A DNA stretch of 20,326 bases, from IMG/VR virus record IMGVR_UViG_3300023196_001783, positions 1 through 20,326 of that record, one strand, 5' to 3'. This DNA comes from a virus. This document shows, piece after piece, positions 14,702-20,326 of this stretch. The notes below the pieces were generated by a model. The model had not been told where the DNA came from. It saw only the letters and a program-made list of their open reading frames with translations, and did not search any database. How positions within the stretch are numbered: position 1 is the stretch's first letter; every line of letters starts with the position of its first letter. Made by a program: the position numbers and the translations under genes.

Positions 14702-15955
14702 ATGGCAGCAGATAATGGTGGTGGAGTAACCAGCCCCGGCGGCACATATTACCCTCCGGGCACAGCTTGGCCGGGTGGTACGCCCCCGTGGATTTTCGAC
14801 GAGACGGCCAACCAGCCCCCCGTCGACATTCAATATAATCCAGACGGCACACCCGTCGACCCGCCGCCTGCAGACCCACAGCAGGCGTACTCGCAAGCCA
14901 ACGCTACGCAGGGGATTGGCGACTTGGATATGTTTGGCAAGCGGTACAACATTGCCGCAGGCAGCGCGGAAGGCTTTGGCCGTGATGCACAGGGTAATGA
15001 AATGTCGGCGTGGCACCTACAGCAGATGCTGGACTCAAACAGTCCGCTCATGCGACAGGCTTCCGCGATGGGTCAGGCGCAGGCAGGCTCACGGGGCTTG
15101 ATGAATAGCAACATGGCCATCGGTGCCGCACACGGCAGCATGGTCAGTCATGCCCAACCGTTTGCCTTGCAAGGTGCTGATGCGCACATGCAGGCAGCAA
15201 GGGAATCGCTCGCCGCCAAGAACCAAGCGGAACTGAATAATTCTCAGTTGACGACGCAGGCTAACATTGCCGCTGGTCAGTTGACCGGCGCATTGGACAA
15301 CACAGCACTGCAGTTGCAGGGTCAGTCTCTGATGAATCAAGATCAGCGTAACTGGCAGACCGACGAGAGTGCGGCGCAACGTGACTGGCAGGGCGAAGAG
15401 AACCAAGAGAACCGCGACTGGACGTCAGCAGAGAACATCCGCTCCAACTCGTTGGCATGGGCACAGTCAGAACTGCAGGCATACGCCAGTATTGGTATGA
15501 ACCGAGAGCAGGCACGTGCACAGGTGTTGGCCGACATTTACGGCAACCCGAACCTCACAGCATCCGAGCAGCGTGCGGCAGCAGCCAACGCTAATCGCGT
15601 GTTCGACGACATGGAAGGCCAACCATGGAATCCGCCAGCAGGTTTGCCGCAGTACGACCCGCAGACTGGCGATATTACCCAATCACAACCCGCACCGGCA
15701 CCGCCGGATACAGGTGGTGGACGCGGCCCCGGCAACAGAGGGCCGGGTGACGGCGGCGACGAGTGGGGAGGTGACCCATACAACGGACGCGACAGTTTTG
15801 TGGGCGGCAGAGATTCTAAGAGTGGCCTGCCTCGCAACCAGTTATTGTCCGATCAGTATTACAGCGACCTGAACCAGCGGTTTGGTCAGAGTTATTCCAG
15901 TGTGGCTTATCCGAGTATGTCCACAACTATGGACGCATTGCCACCAGTATTATGA
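14702..15955 (+). CDS. Putative internal virion protein with hendecad repeats
   Basis: This 417-residue protein has a Gly/Pro-rich N-terminus (residues 1-60). It is followed by a helical Gln/Ala-rich region (about 90-280) and a Gly/Pro/Asp-rich tail with GGGRGPGNRGPGDGGDEWGG. In the helical part, Trp218, Trp229 and Trp240 are spaced 11 residues apart in QRNW, QRDW and NRDW contexts. This is the signature of a right-handed hendecad coiled coil. Such 11-residue helical repeats occur in ejected or internal virion proteins of podoviruses. The start uses AGGTGA overlapping the nozzle stop. The ATGA end is coupled to the acetyltransferase gene. I infer an ejection-apparatus subunit. No enzyme motif is visible. 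Confidence 0.65.
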   Translation: MAADNGGGVTSPGGTYYPPGTAWPGGTPPWIFDETANQPPVDIQYNPDGTPVDPPPADPQQAYSQANATQGIGDLDMFGKRYNIAAGSAEGFGRDAQGNEMSAWHLQQMLDSNSPLMRQASAMGQAQAGSRGLMNSNMAIGAAHGSMVSHAQPFALQGADAHMQAARESLAAKNQAELNNSQLTTQANIAAGQLTGALDNTALQLQGQSLMNQDQRNWQTDESAAQRDWQGEENQENRDWTSAENIRSNSLAWAQSELQAYASIGMNREQARAQVLADIYGNPNLTASEQRAAAANANRVFDDMEGQPWNPPAGLPQYDPQTGDITQSQPAPAPPDTGGGRGPGNRGPGDGGDEWGGDPYNGRDSFVGGRDSKSGLPRNQLLSDQYYSDLNQRFGQSYSSVAYPSMSTTMDALPPVL

Positions 15956-16401
15956 CCAAGGTTTACTGCGCCAGATACGAAGACGTGAATGACATCGTTG
16001 TCTTTGGAAAGAAATTCCACAAGGAGTCATCCGGGTGGGAGCGAGTACCGTTCGTGGTGGACACGTTTCGCAAGAACATCGTGTCGACAGTAAGGACGCA
16101 GGGGTACGACGTGTTGGTGGCAAGGGACGAAGGCAAGGTAGTGGGCTTCCTCATAGCCGCTACCGACCAGATGATCTTTGGCAAGACGCGGTACGCCACC
16201 GATGTACATTTTGTGGCCCACAAGGGTGGACTGCAGTTGATACGAGAGTTTGAGAAATGGGCACGCAACCATGCAGCAGCTTGCATGATCATGACTATCG
16301 CCACGTCTGACCCGGAAGGGCGGATAGAACGGTTTTATGAGGCCGCCGGATTGGAACGAATTGGCACGTCGTTCATCAAGTGGCTAGAACAGGAAGGTTA
16401 A
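15952..16401 (+). CDS. GNAT-family N-acetyltransferase
   Basis: This 149-residue protein has the GNAT layout. Strands lead to YDVLVARDEGKVVGFLIAAT (52-71). The acetyl-CoA loop region VHFVAHKGGLQLIREFEKWA (85-104) follows, with a degenerate loop (HKGG in place of the usual R-x-x-G-x-G/A). Then come MIMTIATSDPEG and the C-terminal motif ERFYEAAGLERIGTSFIKWL. It transfers an acetyl group from acetyl-CoA to an amine; the substrate is not readable from sequence. It is coupled to the upstream gene (ATGA). A GNAT in the ejection cluster could modify a virion or host protein after entry or during assembly; this is inference. The unusual loop should bind CoA but could also mean lowered activity. Confidence 0.86.
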   Translation: MTKVYCARYEDVNDIVVFGKKFHKESSGWERVPFVVDTFRKNIVSTVRTQGYDVLVARDEGKVVGFLIAATDQMIFGKTRYATDVHFVAHKGGLQLIREFEKWARNHAAACMIMTIATSDPEGRIERFYEAAGLERIGTSFIKWLEQEG

Positions 16402-16403
16402 TC

Positions 16404-17426
16404 ATGTCGTTTATCAAGAAAGCGTTGAAGAAAATTTGGGAGTTCGTCAAGGAATACTGGGTGGAGATTGTTATGGTCGCCGCCATCGTGTTCACCGCAG
16501 GCATTGCAACAGTTGGCTGGGCTGCCTTCGCGGAGGTGATGGCTGCCGAGGGCTTAATGTCCGCCGTTGGCTCCACCATGTGGGCAGGCGTGACGGCTAC
16601 CGCTGGCTCCATGAGTATTGGTTCAGGTGCGTCAGGTGCCGCTGCCACTGCAGGTGGTGTGCAGGGTATGGGACTGGGTGCCGCTGCAGGTTGGGGCGGT
16701 TCCGGCTTGGGACTGGGCGTTACTGGTGGCGAGTATGCTGCCAACGCCGCAGCCTTGGGCGTGGCTCCGTCATCCGCTGCCATTAACACAGCAAACGCAG
16801 GTATCGCGCAGGGTCTGACAGCCGCAGAGGCCGAGGCCGCAGGTGCGAAAGTGGGCGCAGGCGTGATCAAGGGTGCCGCCGCAGAAGAAGCAGCCGTAGC
16901 CGCAGGTGGGGCAGGTATGTCCACCGGCAAAGCCATGTTACTCCAGACAGGATTGACTGCCGCAGGTGCCGTTGCTTCTGGTTACGCCGAAGGCAAGGCC
17001 ATTGAGGAACGACTGGCGCAGAATATACCCAAAGCCGCGTGGGGCGTACCGACGGAGGAACGTGGTGGCCGCTCAGATGGTGTGGAGAACTACCTGTTTG
17101 AAGGGGCTGTCATGCAGCCCGTAGGTGGTGGCCCCGCCAGTGCCGAAGCACAAGCCAGTGCACTGTCGTCCAAGCAGGCTAATCGACCACAGGCCAAGAA
17201 CGTATCCCTGATGGCCAGCAACATGCCGGGACAGAGCCGTGACGCCGGACAGTTTGGCGGGGTGGCATACAATCCGAAACAGATGCTGGGCAGTACAGGG
17301 TCAGGCGACGCTAACACGATGATGCCGGGTGACCCGCGCAGAAACGCCACGCGACAACAGGATAATTTTTCCCTCATGCCTGCAGTCGACAAGTGGAAGC
17401 TGCAGTCCTTTGGTAATTGGGGGTAG
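16404..17426 (+). CDS. Ala/Gly-rich membrane-associated internal virion protein
   Basis: I start this 340-residue protein at the ATG at 16404, which has AGGAAGG 6 bases upstream. A GTG at 16380 in the same frame would add 8 residues, lacks such a site and overlaps the GNAT gene. Residues 1-19 form a basic amphipathic helix (FIKKALKKIWEFVKEYW). Residues about 21-46 are a strong transmembrane segment (VEIVMVAAIVFTAGIATVGW). Residues 60-180 are Ala/Gly-rich with small hydrophobic runs, and a second hydrophobic stretch (AMLLQTGLTAAGAVASGYAE) follows near 175-195. The C-terminal 140 residues are polar. There is no signal-peptidase site. Membrane-active, Gly/Ala-rich proteins next to the lytic transglycosylase are expected in an ejectosome; that role is inferred from context. 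A host-membrane protein or holin is less likely. Confidence 0.7.
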   Translation: MSFIKKALKKIWEFVKEYWVEIVMVAAIVFTAGIATVGWAAFAEVMAAEGLMSAVGSTMWAGVTATAGSMSIGSGASGAAATAGGVQGMGLGAAAGWGGSGLGLGVTGGEYAANAAALGVAPSSAAINTANAGIAQGLTAAEAEAAGAKVGAGVIKGAAAEEAAVAAGGAGMSTGKAMLLQTGLTAAGAVASGYAEGKAIEERLAQNIPKAAWGVPTEERGGRSDGVENYLFEGAVMQPVGGGPASAEAQASALSSKQANRPQAKNVSLMASNMPGQSRDAGQFGGVAYNPKQMLGSTGSGDANTMMPGDPRRNATRQQDNFSLMPAVDKWKLQSFGNWG

Positions 17427-17435
17427 GAGAGGAAC

Positions 17436-18059
17436 ATGGAACAGCCAAACAATGTAGGTGCCCCACCGCAGGCACAGCGTGATCTGCTCGACCAGATGGT
17501 GGCGGAGGCAGTGGACTATATCCACGGCAAAGCCCGGACACAAGTGGTGGAACAGCTACGTAACTCTACCAACACGTCGGAGACAATCGCCGCTATCACC
17601 TACAAGGTGTCACGGGGCATCATCGAACGTCACAAGCAGGACGGTATGGCCATGGATATTGGCATGGACTTCGCCGTGGGTTTGGCTGCCGAGATTATCG
17701 ACATGCAGATTGAAATGATGGAACGGATTAACCCCGGCTTCGCTGAGAATTCCAACATGCAGCGTGTCCGTGAAGACGCCATGATGCGTGCCATCACCTT
17801 GCACGGCGAACAGGTAGAAGATACGCCTGAAAATCGTGAAGAAGCCAGCGTCATGCTACGTGGGATGATGCAGGATGGTACCGCTGACAAGGCGTTTGGC
17901 TACGTGAACAACCGTGCCGATCAGGATGGGCTGAATGTGGACGATATGATGCGACGCGGCAATGAACAGACCACAGGACAACGCAAGCCGTTGACTGGCG
18001 CAATCAGGGCAGGGCTGAATCCCGCCCCGGCACCGCTGATGGGAGATAACAATGGGTAG
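17436..18059 (+). CDS. Helical virion-cluster protein of unknown function
   Basis: This 207-residue protein starts after a strong ribosome site (GGAGAGGA just upstream). It is almost wholly helical, charged and Met-rich: LLDQMVAEAVDYIHGKARTQ, VSRGIIERHKQDGMAMDIGM, LAAEIIDMQIEMMERINPGF. It ends in a Pro-rich tail (LNPAPAPLMGDNNG). There is no membrane segment and no cysteine. I do not recognise the family. Overlap of its 3' end with the next gene (8 bp) and its place between the membrane-active protein and the transglycosylase gene suggest an internal virion or ejection subunit or assembly factor. Alternative explanations cannot be excluded. Confidence 0.68.
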   Translation: MEQPNNVGAPPQAQRDLLDQMVAEAVDYIHGKARTQVVEQLRNSTNTSETIAAITYKVSRGIIERHKQDGMAMDIGMDFAVGLAAEIIDMQIEMMERINPGFAENSNMQRVREDAMMRAITLHGEQVEDTPENREEASVMLRGMMQDGTADKAFGYVNNRADQDGLNVDDMMRRGNEQTTGQRKPLTGAIRAGLNPAPAPLMGDNNG

Positions 18060-18999
18060 CATCGCAATAAGTAACGCCCTTGGCAAAGGCTTGATGGCTG
18101 CAGGCGAAGGTGTCGACAAGCACTTTCAGTACAAGATGGAACAGCAGCGACTCAACAGTTTGAAAGAACTTGAGACGCAGAAGCTGGGCATTATGCGGGA
18201 CGAGCAGAAGTCCAATGATCAGTACCGCCAAGGTATGGTACGCAATGCGGACAACACGGCGTTCATGGCAGCACAGGAAAATTTCCAGTCGCAGATGGAG
18301 AAGCGTATGCAGGCCATCACCCGTGATCTGCCAGCGAATCAGGCACGCGCCATCTTTGGACAGTTTGTTAAAGGGTTGGACATGGAGCAGTTACAGTTGG
18401 CGAACGAGGATGAAATCGCAGAGGCGGCAGCCAAACTGCAGACGTTCGCTCAAGCCTACGGTGGCATGGAGCCAGACACTGCAGAGGACATCATCCGCAA
18501 GGTTAAGCGGTTGGCTGTTGCTGGTGCGCGGGACTGGAACCAAATGGTTAAGCGGTTCCCCGACATGGCCACGGAAATGACCCCACATGACGTGATCAAT
18601 ACGATGCCCGAACTGTATGACTTCATGGCAGAGACAGCACCGGAGCCAGTGGCCGAACCGGAAGCCGCGCCTACCGACACGTCGTTGATGGGGGCAGTTA
18701 CCGACAACGGGCCGACAGTAGACCCCAACCTGCCGCGCCAGCGTATAGGTAAAGAGGTAGGACTGTTTTCTTCCGAAGGGTACGGCCAAGCCAGCCGCGC
18801 CATGTTCACTCCCGTGTTCGACGCGTGGGACAACTGGATTAAAAATCCCGTCAAAGGCGCAGCAGGTGCAGTGAGAAATTTTGCCGTGGGCGACCCCGTG
18901 GCACAGGAAGCTGAACGTATTAGACAGCAGCGGTTGGGTAATGTGAACGGCCCACTGATGGACAACAACCCACAACCACAAGGCGGCGGTGGCTGGTAG
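18052..18999 (+). CDS. Putative internal virion protein, helical N-terminal half
   Basis: This 315-residue protein has GGGAG just before its ATG, which overlaps the preceding gene by 8 bp. Residues about 25-110 are a long charged helix (KMEQQRLNSLKELETQKLGI; MRDEQKSNDQYRQG; NFQSQMEKRMQAI), a likely coiled coil. Residues 110-205 stay helical. Residues 205-240 are Pro/Ala/Glu-rich (APEPVAEPEAAP). A segment with AMFTPVFDAWDNWIKNPVKG and a Gly-rich end (QPQGGGGW) follow. There is no catalytic motif. It resembles the internal virion proteins that sit just upstream of the transglycosylase gene in podoviruses. I infer a structural ejection protein at moderate confidence. Confidence 0.68.
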   Translation: MGSIAISNALGKGLMAAGEGVDKHFQYKMEQQRLNSLKELETQKLGIMRDEQKSNDQYRQGMVRNADNTAFMAAQENFQSQMEKRMQAITRDLPANQARAIFGQFVKGLDMEQLQLANEDEIAEAAAKLQTFAQAYGGMEPDTAEDIIRKVKRLAVAGARDWNQMVKRFPDMATEMTPHDVINTMPELYDFMAETAPEPVAEPEAAPTDTSLMGAVTDNGPTVDPNLPRQRIGKEVGLFSSEGYGQASRAMFTPVFDAWDNWIKNPVKGAAGAVRNFAVGDPVAQEAERIRQQRLGNVNGPLMDNNPQPQGGGGW

Positions 19000-19001
19000 T
19001 T

Positions 19002-20326
19002 ATGGACGGTTTAGACAGCATCATTGAACGGGAAGCGCAGACCAACGGCCTGCACCCCGACTTCCTGCGTGCAGTAATCAAGCAGGAGAGCGGCTTCGAC
19101 CCGGCAGCAGTCAGTCGAGTGGGTGCCGTGGGTATGATGCAGTTGATGGAAAACACGGTGCAGCAGCCGGGGTTCCACACCCCCGCCATGAAGCCAGAAG
19201 ATCGGGCTGACCCTGAGAAGAACATCGCCTTTGGCGCACGCTACCTCAAGGGACTGATCGACTACTACGGTGGTGACACCAAGATGGCATTGATCGCTTA
19301 CAACAATGGCCACGGTGACACGCAGAAGTGGTTGAAGGCGGGTGGGATTGAAGCTGACTTGCCCGGAGAGACACAGAACTATGTGAAGCGTATCTCTTCG
19401 CTGTTTGAAGGAGCCAAGAACGGTACCCCTATCACCCGTGACATCACGGACACGGCGCGTACACTGAAAGCATCCACCGAGGACAGGCTGCGGGAGATAC
19501 GTGACCAGTCACAGAACATGCCAGCCCTGATGCAAGCGCGTGATCAACTGGCAGGCGAAGGGATGAAGCCCACCGGCGCAGCAAGACTGGCCGATGAGGG
19601 TGAGTGGGCAGTCAAAGCCGTGGGTGCTGGCCTACTGGATACAATCAGCCTGCTCACTGGATTAGTTGATGGCCCCGCACAGTTCACCAAGCCCATAGCG
19701 GACGCACTGGAGAACACAGCTAACGACTTGCGCGAGTCCGTGCCTGACTGGATGAAGCCCAGCCTGCATAAGCGCATCTTCTCCCGCAATGAGGACGGCG
19801 GCATTGAGTTCGACTGGCCGTCGTTACGACAGGTAGCCAACCTTGCGTTCGAATCTATCTCCCCCGGCGGTGCCATTGTTACTGGTGCCAAGCTGGGACT
19901 GCGTGGATTGGGTAAGGTTAAGAAACTAGAGAAGATGCTGACCAAGGTGGACGCCGCTGGCGACACGCGGTTCACTAAGCTGGCCAAGGCTGGCTCACTG
20001 GGTGCTGCCAACTCTGCCTATATCTCCGCTGACACCTACCGCACGGTGTACGAGCGAGTGCTGGAAGATTCCAAAGCCGAAGGCATGTCCCTCAAGGATG
20101 CCACGGATGAGGCCACACGCTCCGCCTACTACGCTGCCGCCATAGCGGGAGCAATCGCCTTCCCTACCGGCGCGTTGGGAGAGGGCTTGGCCGCCACTGG
20201 TGCCAGCTTGTGGACACGACTGGGCAAAGGTGTGACTTACGGGTCATTGACCGAAGCACCGGAAGAGTCAGGCCAGTACCTTGCGGAACAGATTGGTTCG
20301 AAGCGACCCGTTGAACTGACAGAGTT
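19002..20326 (+). CDS. Lytic transglycosylase-containing ejection protein, 3' partial
   Basis: The ATG is 2 bases after the preceding stop and the frame stays open for 441 codons to the window edge. Residues 9-140 form an SLT-type lytic transglycosylase. AVIKQESGFDPAAVSRVGAV holds the catalytic Glu29, GMMQLM spans 44-49, and AYNNG spans 99-103 after the FGARYLKGLIDYYGGD helix. This enzyme cleaves peptidoglycan glycan strands to 1,6-anhydro ends, opening the wall for DNA ejection. Beyond residue 145 the protein is helical with hydrophobic patches (WAVKAVGAGLLDTISLLTGL; YYAAAIAGAIAFPTGALGEG). The family usually continues for many hundreds of residues as an internal virion protein that crosses the cell envelope. 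The rest lies outside the window. Confidence 0.9.
   Translation, partial: MDGLDSIIEREAQTNGLHPDFLRAVIKQESGFDPAAVSRVGAVGMMQLMENTVQQPGFHTPAMKPEDRADPEKNIAFGARYLKGLIDYYGGDTKMALIAYNNGHGDTQKWLKAGGIEADLPGETQNYVKRISSLFEGAKNGTPITRDITDTARTLKASTEDRLREIRDQSQNMPALMQARDQLAGEGMKPTGAARLADEGEWAVKAVGAGLLDTISLLTGLVDGPAQFTKPIADALENTANDLRESVPDWMKPSLHKRIFSRNEDGGIEFDWPSLRQVANLAFESISPGGAIVTGAKLGLRGLGKVKKLEKMLTKVDAAGDTRFTKLAKAGSLGAANSAYISADTYRTVYERVLEDSKAEGMSLKDATDEATRSAYYAAAIAGAIAFPTGALGEGLAATGASLWTRLGKGVTYGSLTEAPEESGQYLAEQIGSKRPVELTE

Noticed and set aside
16380-16403. GTG start giving 8 extra residues for the membrane-associated protein
   Set aside because: The ATG at 16404 has a near-ideal AGGAAGG six bases upstream, while the GTG lies inside the GNAT gene without a ribosome site.
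16376-16936. Minus-strand Ala/Pro-rich frame opposite the membrane-associated protein
   Set aside because: It is the expected shadow of an Ala/Gly-rich gene with strong codon bias; the amino acid composition is unnatural and no motif is seen.
1-20326. Diversity-generating retroelement, given the phage type and fibre genes
   Set aside because: No reverse transcriptase frame and no template/variable repeat pair with adenine-biased substitutions is visible. Elements outside the window cannot be ruled out.
1-20326. tRNA genes
   Set aside because: Scanning for the T-loop signature (ggttcgaa and variants) gave only hits inside coding sequence without a cloverleaf partner.

Overview
The window is a late (structural) gene block of a tailed double-stranded DNA bacteriophage. 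It is almost certainly a short-tailed podovirus-type phage of a Gram-negative host. All 17 genes I call lie on the plus strand and are packed end to end: several start codons overlap the preceding stop (TAATG or ATGA junctions) and the widest gap is about 70 bases. Base composition looks moderate, somewhat above 50% GC, and even across the window. There are no tRNA genes, integrase, replication genes, lysis holin, insertion sequences or CRISPR arrays. Both ends cut through genes.

Region 1 (1-2823) is a receptor-binding or tail-fibre locus. It has two collagen-like Gly-X-Gln fibre genes, a small cysteine-rich protein, and two beta-rich accessory proteins that each carry their own short repeat. 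Region 2 (2860-7416) is the packaging module: small terminase, large terminase and a big portal. Region 3 (7460-9868) holds a small helical protein, a scaffold protein with collagen-like repeats, and a major capsid protein of the N4-gp56 type, closed by a strong intergenic hairpin. Region 4 (9941-14698) holds a protein with a SAP/HeH-like N-terminus, an SU10-type head-tail adaptor, and a 1075-residue tail nozzle protein with an inserted beta-sandwich domain. Region 5 (14702 to the right end) looks like the ejection or internal-virion set: a protein with 11-residue coiled-coil repeats, a GNAT acetyltransferase, an Ala/Gly-rich membrane-active protein, two helical proteins, and the start of a giant protein with a lytic transglycosylase domain at its N-terminus.

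Together these genes make the particle. Scaffold and capsid protein form the procapsid, the terminase packages DNA through the portal, adaptor and nozzle close the head and form the short tail, and the collagen-like fibres recognise the host. The region 5 proteins are probably stored in the head and ejected to open the cell wall and cross the envelope. The combination (N4-type capsid protein, SU10-type adaptor, fibre genes upstream of the terminase, GNAT gene among ejection genes) does not match one textbook phage that I can name, so I assign no genus.

I found no clearly new defence or other stand-alone system. The less ordinary signals are protein and DNA repeats, embedded beta-sandwich domains, and three RNA hairpins at the portal end, the scaffold end and after the capsid gene.
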